Source: Centropus unirufus
Lineage: Eukaryota > Chordata > Aves > Cuculiformes > Centropidae
DNA length: 64,000 nt
NCBI GenBank assembly: GCA_013397695.1
Contig: VYZI01000325.1
Coordinates: 124,001-188,000 of the forward strand
Direction: 5' to 3'
The notes under the pieces: generated by a model
Databases searched by the model: none
What the model was told of the DNA's origin: nothing
What the model saw: only the letters and a program-made list of their open reading frames with translations
Translations under genes and position numbers: made by a program
Shown here: positions 1 to 11,125 of the stretch, piece after piece
Numbering within the stretch: position 1 is the first letter of the stretch
Layout of the letters: every line of letters begins with the position of its first letter

Positions 1-779
1 GCACAATTCCTAAACACTTAATGAAAACAAACACAACTCTAAGGGGTATGAGGATTTGCTTGCTTCATCTTCTTTTAGATTTCTTTACTCAGCGATTAGA
101 GTTAGATTTCTATGTCAGCTATTAGAGACAGGTATCCTCAAGCTGTACCCTTGAAAAAAATTAACTTAGTATTTGTACCTAGAAAAAAACCCCAAACACT
201 AGCAAGGAAATAGATGCCAAAACAAGACAAGTTTGCACTTGCACAAGTATTTCTAACCTAAAGAGGGAATGAAAGAATGGATGGTGTGTGTCAGAGAAAA
301 ATCATGCCACTGCATCTGAGAGCCATGTTAAAATGTAGCTCATGAGGGCAATTTAACTGCCAGGAACTGGGACAATTGCATGCATGTAATGTAGTAACAC
401 ATCAGTTCATGAAATAATGATATTTTAAGATATTTTAAGAATCAAGCCTCTATTATGAATGACATTTTTAAGAGGTTGTCTTATGACAGCATTTGCATCG
501 TAGATGATGACAGCAACTGAGCAGAAAAAAAACACAAACCACTGTAGTATCCTGAAGTTGTTTTGGCTGTTGAAGCACAGGTAAATGGACAGAAGTTATA
601 CATTTCTAGCAGGTGGATGAGTATCATTACCAATGGCATAAAAATGACAGAGGAATGGGGAAAAGTTAACAGGGCAAGTAATGAAATACATTGGAGAGAA
701 ACCACTTCCCCTGCTCTGACTTCTAGATGGCTCGTATTCTCAAGGAATAATGCACTGAAAAGTATCAGGTGCTGCTTAC
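1..779 (-). other. ENOX1: ENOX1 intron, partial (leaves window on the left)
   Basis: AT-rich intron sequence downstream of the exon ending at 780. No exon, repeat family or RNA gene was recognised. Short ORFs on both strands here are chance readings or extensions of the exon frame. Confidence 0.85.
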
Positions 780-1013
780 CTTTCAATTTTTCAGCCAGCA
801 AAGCAGCTTCGTGTTCAGAATAATGCATTATTGCTGGAGGAGAAGGAGGGCGCAGTCTGTCTTCTTCCATTTTGCGTCTGTGGCGTTCTTCTCTGGCCAG
901 CATTCTTTGTTTGCATTCCCATTCATAAAAGTCATCTCTTGCCTGAGCAAAATCAACATGAAGGCGACCTGAATCCTTTTTGTCTGTGCTAGATCCTAAT
1001 CTCATGCGGTAAC
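780..1013 (-). CDS. ENOX1: ENOX1 coding exon, end of RRM and start of charged helical region
   Basis: This 234-base exon has 77 whole codons plus split ends. It begins YRMRLGSSTDKKDSGRL and HVDFAQARDDFYEWECKQRM, which completes the last RRM strands (RLHVDFA). It then runs into a highly charged, probably helical stretch (MLAREERHRRKMEEDR), a short RPPSPP turn, and IMHYSEHEAALLAEKLK. All of this matches ENOX1. The acceptor is TTTCAG|GT (first base 1013). The donor is GAAAG|GTAAGC (last base 780), a good consensus. The terminal G should join AT of the next exon to give Asp (KLKD in human), but that exon lies beyond the left edge. Roughly 370 C-terminal residues, including the coiled-coil part, are therefore absent from this window. 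Confidence 0.96.
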
Positions 1014-1068
1014 CTGAAATCAACAAGCAGAACTAACTGTTGTAGGACTCCATTGCTTATTTTTCTTC

Positions 1069-1087
1069 TCCCCCCACACCCCCCCCC
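1069..1087. repeat. C-rich homopolymer tract
   Basis: Two C runs, the longer being C9 at 1079-1087, interrupted by ACA. On the ENOX1 strand this is G-rich and lies about 60 bases upstream of the acceptor at 1014. Confidence 0.9.
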
Positions 1088-2507
1088 TTCAAATGCAGCT
1101 AAGTAAAAATGTGCATTAGCAGTCTCCCACATATCTAGGCAGGATCATTGTGTTTTCATAGGAAGATAAACATATATCCACTCATTTTTCTGCAATTTTC
1201 TGCATCACGGATGAACATAGTAGATGAGCTGAAGAAGTTGACTTGAAGGTACAGAATGTATATTTCTATTTAGGAATCTCTTAAAATATGTTATTTTTCT
1301 ACACGATACTTCCAACCCTAGTAAGTGCATAGTTCAGTTAAACAAAAAACTACTGAAAAAAGGATCTGTTCCTGTTTGAATATGGGGTCCTTCTTCCCCT
1401 GATGCTGTTGTGATCATGTGCGGTTAAGTGCTTTTCTCCAGCCTGTCAAAGGAACTGGAAGTAGATGGAAAGGCTGAATTTTATAAAAACCATGACTATA
1501 GATGAATTAGGAAATTGTGCTACATAAATTCCTAGACCACAAGGAGGGTGGTGTCACATATGCATTGATGGTAGATCTCAAATTTTGTGGCCTTACAATT
1601 GCAAATGCTACTTTCCAGTTTCTTTTAGAACAAATATTGAAACATGGTGTGCCTCACCTTTAGCCATGTTCTACATACTCTTAATTTGGTCAGTGTCTCA
1701 TATGCTAAAGGTAACAGACTGTAGAGGTTCTAAGTCAGGAGCTATGCAGTGGTACAAGTCCCTATTCTGTACCAAAACCCTTGACTATTGATAGAGGACA
1801 AAGAGATCGTGCCAAAGCTCTAAAAAAAGCTTTTTGTGACCATACTGTGGAAGAACAGATGTTGGCACCTATCTTTGTTCTAGTTTTATTTCTGAGGCTG
1901 AAAGATACTTGCAGAGCAGTTTCTCTAACTTTTAAAATGCTAATTCAGAGAAAATGTGAGGAAACACATATAAAGTTGCAAACAAAGCCTTCAGATGCAA
2001 GTAAAATTAATCTGCACAGTGCTAGCTCTAATTTCTCCATGCCAACCCACTGCAGTAGCCTCAGAAGTAAAGCAGTAGAGACTTCTCAAATCCTCGGATG
2101 CTGTGAAGATGAACTCCATGCTGAGTTGACTTATAGGAGGCTCTTCAGAAACACACACCACTACAACCACTGCTTAATAACTTCAGGGACAGGAAATTCC
2201 CATCCAATATGGCAGGAAAAATGGTGTCTTCTTCCTTTGAACTGCAATCACAAGAACCAAACTTTCAATCTTCTGATTTGCCCGTGGTTTGAAGAGCTTT
2301 GGCACCTCATCACCACAATTAAAACTCAATTTTGGATGCCAAGGGACAGAAAAGCTAAGACTTGTACAGTAGAGTAGCAGTATCTGTGCAAAAACGCCTA
2401 TGTAGGTGTACTCGCTTCATTTTACTGCTGTAAAAACATTCTGCTGTATGAGTACAAGTGGCTGTTTGTACTACAGCATATATGAGACAATAGCTTCAAA
2501 GACATTA

Positions 2508-2541
2508 AATATATATANNNNNTAAATATATATATATATGC
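2508..2541. repeat. (AT)n microsatellite
   Basis: Alternating A/T on both sides of the N gap. Confidence 0.85.
2518..2522. other. Assembly gap (5 Ns) inside an AT repeat
   Basis: Five N bases interrupt a TA/ATA repeat (about 2508-2541). The true length of the repeat is therefore unknown. Confidence 0.98.
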
Positions 2542-3699
2542 TTCCAAAAAGCCAACCTGAGTGCCTTTTGATTTGACATTTTCCTTTCAAACATCTCCTG
2601 GAGTTCAGCTAAGTAGCCTGTCAGTGAGGAACAGGTATGACTTTCATTTTCCATCGGGGACTCCCAGCTCAGATGGAAAACTCAAGCTAAGTGTTTCAGA
2701 GGTCCCTCAAAGCCAGAAAGCATTAAAAACTTCCATGGAGCCTACCAAATGTGGCCTCCAGATTTCACAAGCTTGGGACAAAGTAGGACTGAGTATTGTG
2801 TCAAAGGAAAATGAGGGGATTGTTCTTTTTTTTTCATTTTAAAGCTCCATCTATTTTGTCTTGACTGGAGGAGTAAACACTATTTTTTTCCCCAGAAGGC
2901 TGTTTGTGATCATAATGTAGCTCTAGTCACAAGGCGTTGAAAGTAAGAATTACAGATACACAATATTCCGTGAAACAATATAGAAGAAGAGCAGAGGTGA
3001 CCTCTCAGAGCTGGGCCCTGAAAGGAGGATAATTATGTGGTTTTATCCACAGAGGTGTAGGCATGAAGGGGTCAGTCAAAAGGGGTTAGTGATGCAGCTA
3101 CCCTGATAACTGTGCTGAATGTTAACCACCCTACTTGGACTTGCCAGCTACATTCCTCAAACAGTGTTTGCTCTGTGTCAAAATGCTGTTTTCATCAATG
3201 TGAAAGGACACGGCCAAGGTGCCAGATCTCAAAAACCTAAAATTAGATCTCCAAGCCGGGCGGCACTCTGTAGGGAGACACAATGCCTCTTCCTCTGCAC
3301 CCATCTTTGGCCTCTCTTGGCAGAACCACACTGAGCATGGAGAGATGAAGAAACACAGCACTGCAAGCCTCTTGTGGAATTCAAAGGCCCCACTTAATCT
3401 GAATAAACAACTAATGAAAAGGATTGTGCATCTATGGGTTGCATGTTAACCAACAAAGTTGAGTTTTACTAATGGGGCCCTCCTTTCTGAAAAAGACGTG
3501 GATAATGGAAACAAATATTGAACAGTGTAAATTGCAGTTCTAGCACTGTACAAATGGTTCCCTTTAGGTAATCAGTTTAAGTGCCTCCAAAGTAACAGAG
3601 TTTTTTTTTAAATAGCCCATGAATAACAGTGAAAAAAAATCTGACTGCTTGTTTAACTCGTAAGGCTGAAGGTGGCAGTCAGCCAGATGGTATTAGCAC

Positions 3700-3870
3700 C
3701 ACAGAAACTTAGAATAACCTGGACTGGGAGAGACCTTGGATGTTATCTAGCTCAATCCACCTCTCAGAGTATGGCCAACTTTGAAGACAGATCAGGTTGC
3801 TCATGGCTTGCCATCTTTCCCTTAGAAAACACGGTAGACATCTTTGGCATAGCTTCTTGCACCCTCCTAA
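3700..3870 (-). mobile_element. Old CR1 3'-end fragment, inverted
   Basis: The plus strand carries the reverse complement of a CR1 tail: aacctggactgggagagacc, ttatctagctcaatccacct, ggccaactttgaagacagat and caggttgctcatggc. The same subfamily type, in the opposite orientation, appears at 42372-42555. The right edge is uncertain. Confidence 0.78.
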
Positions 3871-5398
3871 ATCAGGCTTTGTGGACACTATAGGACCAAT
3901 GACTTGACCAGTGAGGAACAGACCCCTTGATGGGTGGAGAGCCAGGAAGATGCTTTCTAGCAAGCAGTACACAACTGGTAGGCCTTATTTTGTTTATAGG
4001 ATCCTCGGGTACACATTGGGGTTGACAATTGGGCTGTGGGGCAGCTGGAGGCTTACTCTTTTCCAGTAACATTTCTCTCTATTGATGTTCAAGGGCATTT
4101 AAATGCATGAGAGAACCACCTGGCATTGCCTCCTCTTCATGCATTGGCAATGAATAACCCTCACAGCCTCTTTTCTCTACCACTTTGCTCAGGACTGCAG
4201 CTAGCACAAACTGTGCCAGATTTGTAATTTTTAATTTCAGTTTTGCACACAATGGTAGAGGAAAAGACTTTGGAAACTTGCCAAGATCCTTACTTTAAAG
4301 GAGCAGCAACAGGAAAAATTAATGAGGGTGCTAAATAAAAATCAAACACAGTATTTCCATATCACAGGTCTAGTTAAAACTCTGTGGCATGACTTACCTT
4401 TGAGTCTTTCTATATTCAGGATCAGTCAATAGCTGCTCTCTAACTGGCTATCATCTAAATCACAGTGTTGATGATCATCAGCGTGAGCATAAAATAAAAC
4501 CAGTATGTGGTATGAAATGGAAACCCACAGGGGAAAATATGCACAGGAAAAATGCATGCACAGGCTTTTGGTGTATAAAGAGGTCTGTCTCAAGCCCCTT
4601 GTTTGTTCCATATTTTCAAGTCCAGGGCCATCAATATCTGCAGGAGTTATTGAATCGTCAGCCACAAGAGTAAAGTACATACAGTTTGGAGAAAGAGTTT
4701 TTTCATGGGCTGTTACGTCAAATTTAGAAAGTCTTTCTGCAGAAGATCAGAATGTAACTTTCAAAGCTAAATGAAAATCACCCCTCCTGAAGTCAATTTT
4801 TTTTTATCATAGTCTTTAACCCACTACCCAGTCTCCTTTTAATACATGTTTACTTAGGAATAAAAGGAAAAAGATCAGCGATCTAGTTGATGGATTTTGT
4901 AATTACTTGCACTGTTCTGAGGATAGGCACATGATAGATACTAAGTTAGGTGAGATCAGATGGGATAGACAGATAAAACTAATTAGTTACACAAAAATTA
5001 TCATTATATTACAGATATTAAAGGCATGACTCGTTCCCAATATAACACACATACTATATTAACCACAGATTCTGTTTGTACATTTCTTTTGTCTCTAACA
5101 GTGAAAAGAAAATGCCTGAGTATTCTTTATCCCCACCATTTCAGAATACATTAAGTTTGAGAATGGAATAAAGAATAATTAAAACCCCTCAGTATTTCAA
5201 CATGAATAAAACATGCCCCTGCCTAGTGCCAGACCTCCCTGCTCTGTTTCACTGGCAGACTTCTGCAGAGTTCAGTTCTGGTGGTAAAAAGAAGTGGAAC
5301 TTTGTTTGAGCATGCCCCTGCTTTTCTGCCCCCTTGCTCTCAGCTCCACTGTTTCTTTCTCTGATCTGGTCAGAGACACTAAGTAAGTACAACAGTTT

Positions 5399-5535
5399 AG
5401 AAGAAAGAAAAGGTGTGGAGAAAAAGACAAGGAGGAAGGCTGAGGAGAAAGAGTGGAGTAGGTGGCAAGAAGAAGCAGAGATGGCAGTACAACTGTGATT
5501 TTAAGAAATAGAAGGAAGGAAGGAAGGAAGAATAG
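5399..5535. repeat. Purine-rich tract ending in (GGAA)n
   Basis: The plus strand is almost entirely A and G from 5399, ending in five GGAA units at 5511-5532. The complementary pyrimidine tract explains a long Ser/Leu/Phe-rich frame on the minus strand (5272-5655), which I do not consider coding. Confidence 0.8.
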
Positions 5536-6894
5536 ATCAGGAACTTGGAAATAAACTAGCAGAAAAATCAAAACGAGGAAGGGAATCTGCCACCTCCACC
5601 TCTGCTCATTTCCCTTGTTCTGAAGGTACACTCTAGTACCTATGAATGAGGACACATGGCAGCACAGGAAATTTCCTACTAATCATCAAATCTGGTCTTT
5701 CAGGACTTAAGGCATACAAAATTAAAATAAAACTTGACTTGGAGGGAAGCAAGGGCTGAAGTCAGCTGCTGAAAAGCAGGAAACTGAGCTAGATGGACAC
5801 CAGCTAGAGCCCAGGGTGGCAACCTGTACATTTCTGAGCTTTACATTGCTCTCTTTCTTGCCACTGTTTTCTTTATCATATACGATAGTCCCAGCTCCTA
5901 CCAAATCTGGTATGCCCCTCTTCTGCTCCATTACTTGTGGAGATGGGGTCACTTGGACAGAAGTTAGAAATTGGGAAATGTGCTACTGCTTCTTCCTACT
6001 GTAATGTCTGTAATGTACCCCAATGTAGCACAGCATTATGAAGCTAGAAAGTGAATAAACAAATGAACAGGAAGGATGGAAGATGGGAAGAGAGAATGGA
6101 GAGGAAGGAACAAATGAAGTGGAAACAAACAAAGAAAAAAACAGAATGAAAAAACCCAAAGCCAAATGAAAATTTGGAAGAAATCTGAAAAATACCATAA
6201 TATTTCAAAGAAATGACTATATATATCTCACAAACAACATAATTTTCTGTACCTCTTCAAAAAGATATTTAAAGTAAGCAGCCAAATCAGAAAAAAGCCC
6301 AGAATCCAAGCACAAAAAACTTTGTGAAACAAAGCAGCTAATTTTTTCCTGAATATAAATTTCAAAAGTTCAGGTGATCCTTCCTTTTCTTTTTCTCTTT
6401 AATTTTATGATGTAGTTTTTGACAATTTGAGAGATCACTTCTTTCTAGCTGAGTAGGCCTCCTATGGACATGTAAGGAACACTGATATTATGTCCCTTCT
6501 GCTAAACCCAGGCCAGGGTGACAGCTCAAACAAGCTCTCCCTAATTGTTAGCTGCCTCCCTAGCTCCATTTTGGGTTGCTTCAGTGGGTCCTCTCAGGGT
6601 CACCCAGAAGGTGGATAGCTGTGATCCAGTCTGTTTCAGATGATCTTGGCCAAGGAACAGCCTCTGGCCCTTCTTTATTTAAGAATACCTTGCATAGGGA
6701 GTGAAAGTGTTACATGACACTTGTGGGGCAAAACAAAGCTTATTGGTCTCTCTACCTAGAACAAAAGATGAACATGAGATGGGACACAGCTCAGGAAGGT
6801 AAAACAGGGCTCAGTTAGGAAGCAAATTCTTTTATGAAGGAGTCTGTAACTTTAAGAGGGTACTGAGAGTCATTGAAGCCTTATATAAAAACAA

Positions 6895-7025
6895 AAACTT
6901 TTTCATCTTTTTATTCTTGATTTTGGTTTTATTTGTTTGTTTGTTTTGTTTAGTGTTTGGGTTTTTTTTTCCTATGTGGATTAAGGTGGGGGGGGTGTTT
7001 GTTTTTCTTTTTTTGTTTCCTTTTC
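6895..7025. repeat. T/G-rich low-complexity tract with (TTTG)n and G8
   Basis: Contains (TTTG)n around 6931-6950, a T9 run at 6962-6970 and a G8 run at 6988-6995. Confidence 0.85.
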
Positions 7026-7170
7026 CTTTATCAGAAAATAAAAGAGATTCTGAAATTTTACACCTGAGTTTCTGTGGCACTTGTCCTGGGAGGCAACAGA
7101 TGTAGCCTACAGATGGGGCTCAGAACCTAACCCATCCAGTAGCTGAGTACATGCACACATAAAGGCAGAC

Positions 7171-7176
7171 TTTATT
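7171..7176 (-). promoter_or_regulatory. Candidate intronic poly(A) signal (AATAAA)
   Basis: On the minus strand an AATAAA hexamer lies about 415 bases past the weak donor of the RRM exon ending at 7589. It is followed 7 bases later by a T/G-rich stretch (TTTATGTGTGCATGT, 7163-7149) of the kind seen downstream of cleavage sites. Such hexamers are frequent in AT-rich introns, so use of the site is unproven. Confidence 0.25.
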
Positions 7177-7588
7177 CAGACTGTATTGCACATCTATAAA
7201 AATATGCCAATGAAATTGCCAGCCTATCAGAGAAACTGGCACTGGAAAACAGCAGTGTTCCTGGCCTAGTGCCCTTCTTTTTCCACAACCTGTGAGCAAA
7301 ACTATATAAACCTGTGTAAATCGAAAATAAGATTGTTCTGTAGTGAATTTCAGGATCTGTTGCATTGTTGTAGGATGGCAGGAAATTGCTCCTGGGTAAA
7401 AAACATACAAAACCATGCACAAGTTTTGGCAGACACAAAGAAGTATAGAATTGCCCCTTGCCACTCCAAGTAACAGCCACTGAGCTCAAGGAAGACTTGC
7501 TGAGATAAAAGCTAAGAAAATATTCAAACATTAACATCACAAAATACAAATGAGAAGCAAGGAAAATCCGTTAAAGAATATGAAGTAC

Positions 7589-7795
7589 CAGAAAGGTAAA
7601 TGGCTTTATCAACCATGAACTCCTCTGCAAAACGAATGTGACAAAAATTCTTCTTGCTTTTCCGAATTGCTGTTATATCTCCACACTGCTCAAAGACTTC
7701 CTGAATAATTTCCTCCGTTGCATTTTCTGGTAATCCTCCAACAAACACTGTTTTACACCCAGGAGGTCTCTCTCTTGTTGAAGGTGGTGGAAGAT
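7589..7795 (-). CDS. ENOX1: ENOX1 coding exon, first part of the RRM domain
   Basis: This 207-base exon has 68 whole codons plus split ends. After LPPPSTRERPPGCK it enters an RNA-recognition-motif fold. The RNP2 strand reads VFVGGL, the first helix is ATEEIIQEVFEQCG, and the RNP1 strand is KNFCHIRF, followed by AEEFMVDKAIYLS. Both aromatic RNP1 positions (F) are kept. Sequence and order match ENOX1, where the RRM lies at about residues 142-221. The acceptor is GACTTAG|AT (first base 7795). The donor is TTCTG|GTACTT (last base 7589); it is forced by the reading frame because the terminal G plus GT of the next exon gives Gly in SGYRM. That donor departs from consensus at +4 and +5. If unspliced, the frame reads 17 intron-derived residues and then stops (stop codon at 7524-7526). 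Confidence 0.96.
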
Positions 7796-8696
7796 CTAAG
7801 TCAAAACAGAAATCACATTGGAATACAAAATTTGTCTTTTGATCTATTGACTCTATTCTTTCCCCTCATCAGTTCTGGGCATCAATAGTTATTTGACATA
7901 GCATGGAGGTGGGAGAGAGAGAAAAAGCAAAATAATTGAATATTGCAGAGATTGTCTGAAATTACTTGAAACTAAATCTTTTCAAGTTTTAGGTAGCATT
8001 TCAGAGATTAATTCCTGCCACTGTGGGCTGTTCTCCAGGACAGATGGCAAGGTCTAAAGGGATCTTTCTTTTCCCTGCAGAGTCACACAAAAATTAGAGC
8101 TTCTTGATTTGACTCTGAGCACAGATTTCAAGCACTAGTCCAGTACATTCTAAGGCTGAACTTCACCATCTCTGGTTCATATCCGTTACTCGCCAAGTGT
8201 GTAGGCCCTCCTTAAGCCAGCCCATGCTGTGCATACCCCAGGCACTTGGGCTGGACACCTTCCCTGATCTCAGCATAATCTCATTTCTGTCTCGGGATAC
8301 CGGAGCACAACAAGCAGAAAAACAAAGTAGGAAACACAATGAAGTGACAGCATGATGAAAATGCTCTGCCGGTTATCTGTTTTGTCTTGTTGCCAGATAA
8401 TGAAGCAGACGCCAGCACACGGGAAGGATAACCTCGTTGTTTACAAGTGCTCATGAGGTGAAGTGGCTAGAAATGTTATTTTTATGTATATACAGAAAGA
8501 ATATATACACAAATCAGAGAACCATTAAAATGTTGAAAGCTGTACAAAAATACACTCTCTTGTAACACCTCACCTTCTTTATATGTAGATTGCTAGAGCA
8601 TTACTCTAAAAGTAATTCTCTAAGAAGGAATTTGATTGACATTGCTCAATTTTTTGGCCCTTTAACACAGTAAATGGGCTTACAACCTCAAAATAC

Positions 8697-8724
8697 ACAT
8701 ATATATATACATGTACATACACAC
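8697..8724. repeat. (AT)n/(AC)n compound microsatellite
   Basis: Runs of ATATAT then ACATGTACATACACAC. Confidence 0.85.
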
Positions 8725-8794
8725 AGTCAGTTGTATTAAACCATGCTGTGGGTATACTGAGAATACAGAACACCAGACTATATGCTTAATTTTC

Positions 8795-8809
8795 TTTTTT
8801 TTTTTTTTT
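8795..8809. repeat. Poly(T) tract
   Basis: Fifteen consecutive T on the plus strand, followed by CACAG. No exon follows it on the plus strand as far as I can see. Confidence 0.9.
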
Positions 8810-9440
8810 CACAGTGATAGTGAAAGCCACTGGTCAGAGACGATGGCTCTGTTATCAAACTCCTGGGGCTAGCATATGAAAAATCAGGCTTTGTGCCTGA
8901 GATGGTGGCTCATTGGGAAGAGTTTTCCATTTGCACAAAGTTCCAGAGGGACATAGGGAAGACTGGTCCCTGCTCTCTAAGAGATGTAGGAATTCATCTG
9001 CCATGCTGCCACCCAAAAATGGCAAGGAAGGACCCATAGTCTCCATGTCTGTCCATATACCACAGGGAGGGATCAGAGCTGGTCAGCACTTGAGTGCGAG
9101 GAGACGTGTTCAGAGACATGAGCCCAAATTGGTCCCACCTAACAGCGGGCACCTGAATGGGAGCAACCAAGATGATCAACACTGTATAATCATTGTATTT
9201 TGTAGCATTCTAATCTAAAAGAAAGATAGATTTCTACAATGAGAAACACAGATCTACAAGCTATGTTAGCTTTTTTTAAGTAATTATTTGTCTTTTTTTG
9301 TAAAAATTGCTTAGGAGTTTTTATATAACCTTAGAGAGATGAATAAGTATGCTCTGACACCACGACACATGCTTTACAAACAGAGTAGACCTTGGAAGGA
9401 AACACCATACTTGCCTATACTCTATTTAAAAAAACAATTT

Positions 9441-9486
9441 GTATTAAATATAAAAAAATATTAAATGTATTAAATATAAAAAATAC
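9441..9486. repeat. Short tandem duplication, 26-base period
   Basis: The block GTATTAAATATAAAAAA occurs at 9441 and again at 9467. Confidence 0.85.
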
Positions 9487-9535
9487 TTCAAGCAATATAT
9501 TTAGGAAAAGAACATTCTTTCATCATATCACTTAC

Positions 9536-9709
9536 TTGGGTTTGGAGGGAAGAGCGTGCAGCTTTTACAGTGAATTATTTCTTTTACTACAGGCACATCT
9601 GTTGGTGGTGGTGGTGGCACTAACCCCATGCCTGGTATCATTGGGTTAATTGGAGTGATTCCAGTCATCATGCTAAGGCTTGGATCAAAGCCTGGTACAC
9701 AGATTGAAT
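9536..9709 (-). CDS. ENOX1: ENOX1 coding exon, proline-rich linker with CKSC motif
   Basis: This 174-base exon has 57 whole codons and split codons at both ends. It starts DSICVPGFDPS, continues through TGITPINPMIPG and a run of five prolines, then VVKEIIHCKSCTLFPPNP. This is the ENOX1 linker just before the RNA-recognition-like domain. The Cys-Lys-Ser-Cys pair is the only CXXC in the coding part of the window and is a plausible redox or structural pair; that role is inference. The acceptor is TTTACAG|AT (first exon base 9709). The donor is CCAA|GTAAGT, a near-consensus site (last exon base 9536). The terminal A joins AT of the next exon to give Asn (PNPNLPPP). The poly-Pro run is encoded by a GGTGGT-type plus-strand repeat at 9601-9618, so its length may vary between individuals or species. 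Confidence 0.95.
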
Positions 9710-10861
9710 CTGTAAATATATAACATAAAATCCTGGCTTACAGAACTTGAAATTACTATCTTTTTTCACCAACATTTTCACTTTAGGTTTTGGTTTTTTT
9801 CCAAGCATCACTGTTAAAAAAAAAGCAGAAGGGAAAACAAGACAAGGAAAAGGGAAAATGCAGAGTAATAGAGAGGAAGAGAGAGATGGAGAGACAGGAG
9901 AGAGGGTGGTACATTTGCAGTGAAAAACATAAACTAAGCAGGAGAAGGGTATGTTACATAATTTAAAATATTAATATGACCGAGTAAAACACAGCACATT
10001 AAAGTGTAAAACTATGCACCATGAATATCTGTTATTACCCAGGAATGCAATTTGCTGTTTAATAATGCTACTGTGGTGTTTACATTGCCTTCTGACCAGA
10101 GTGTAAAAAGAATATCATTTAACATCGATATACCCTCTCTATATAATTGTCAGGCAGATTTTTCACAATATAGCCTTCTCATAGAAGTGACCTTGATTTA
10201 CAAACACAATGGAAAAAGATCCATTTCTGGTTGCTTTATAAAAGTGTAGCTAGCCAAGGCTTCTAATCATTTTTCCCTGGAACACAAAGTTTTATCTATG
10301 TTGAATGGGGTCTTTTTGAACATCGGAATTAATTCTTCCTTGTCCTGTTATTTAATCGGATTAACAGATTCTCTTCAACACATGTATTATTAAAATATAC
10401 TGCTATATCCCCATAAAGTAAAACACACATTTGGCAAATGTTACTTTCTCCTACCTGATCTTGCCAAGACTTCCATACATATTATTTAAAGCTGAAAGAT
10501 TTACTAGGGAGCACCAGTGCTGTAACACCAAGAATTGTAATAAGCAGATGTTTCAGATGAACTGAGAGCCAACTTCTGAAATTTTCTTTCATTAAAAACA
10601 AGGCTTTGGGTTTCTTGAGGCATAATGAATAAAATATTTTGAGAGACCGATCTCTTTGTTGGCATAACACTGCTGCTATTTGGCAGCATCAATTATTTAA
10701 AAGAAGAGAGCTACTTTAGTGTTCTACAGGTTTTCTGCTGAATTTTCTGGCTAGCAACTGGAAAGTATTTTATGATACATGTAAACATGGGGTTTGGTAG
10801 TTGGGGAGCTTGTTTGTTTTGAAGAAGTAAAGCAAGAAACAACTCCTTCCCTAGGATTTAT

Positions 10862-10888
10862 TTTATATATATATGTGTATATATAAAA
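10862..10888. repeat. (TA)n microsatellite
   Basis: Alternating TA with one TGTG interruption. Confidence 0.8.
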
Positions 10889-10924
10889 TATTTAGGAAAT
10901 TTGAGATAGATTTCTAACAGGGCA

Positions 10925-11125
10925 GCACAATCAATAGCATGTGACCAGAAAGACTTGTTTCTTCATCCTAAATCTGCTGTGGAGAATCTCTGTGACCCTG
11001 GGTCATCCTGCTGACCTTTCTACATGTTAAATTCTGCATCTGCAAAACAGGTACAATCATGCTCACTTTCTGTTGAGGATTATCTCACATTTTTATAGCA
11101 CTTTGCAGGTGTAAAGCACTCTGTG
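10925..11125 (+). mobile_element. MIR-like (CORE-SINE) ancient repeat remnant
   Basis: The order of blocks follows the MIR consensus as I remember it. These are ctgtgaccctgggtcatcct (MIR: tgtgaccttgggcaagt), then ctgcatctgcaaaacaggta (MIR: catctgtaaaatgggga), then tgttgaggatta (MIR: ttgtgaggatta), and tttgcag-like sequence near 11103. Divergence is high, as expected for an element predating the bird-mammal split. Edges are approximate. Confidence 0.6.

Larger units (their letters stand above)
1014..7588 (-). other. ENOX1: ENOX1 intron between the two RRM exons (6,575 bases)
   Basis: This intron splits the RRM. It contains a C-rich tract (1069-1087), an AT repeat broken by five Ns (about 2508-2541), a CR1 tail (3700-3870), purine-rich tracts (5399-5535, 6040-6160), and a T/G-rich tract with a G8 run (6895-7025). 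A candidate intronic poly(A) signal lies at 7171-7176 on the minus strand. Nothing else was recognised. Confidence 0.85.
7796..9535 (-). other. ENOX1: ENOX1 intron (1,740 bases)
   Basis: Short intron between the linker exon and the RRM exon. It contains an AT/AC microsatellite (8697-8724), a T15 run (8795-8809), a 26-base tandem duplication near 9441-9486, and unassigned sequence. A weak resemblance to an old repeat near 8935-8975 was not strong enough to call. Confidence 0.85.

Noticed and set aside
1781..2377. Longest open frame in the window, 198 codons on the plus strand
   Set aside because: No domain, signal, membrane segment or family that I recognise. It is antisense within an ENOX1 intron, and its composition looks random. 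A frame this long is not surprising across 64 kb in six frames.
5272..5655. Minus-strand frame of 127 codons, Leu/Ser/Phe/Pro-rich
   Set aside because: Direct consequence of the purine-rich plus-strand tract at 5399-5535, which lacks stop codons on the complementary strand.
7172..7549. Minus-strand frame of 125 codons just after the RRM exon
   Set aside because: Intron sequence in a different register from the exon read-through, which stops at 7524. No recognisable protein content.
8795..8815. T15 run followed by CACAG, acceptor-like on the plus strand
   Set aside because: No open coding frame with a matching donor follows. Poly(T) plus CAG is common by chance.
8935..8975. Possible inverted copy of the old repeat tail seen at 52130-52290 (gactggtccctgctctctaa)
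   Set aside because: Only about 25 bases resemble the repeat, which is too little to call.
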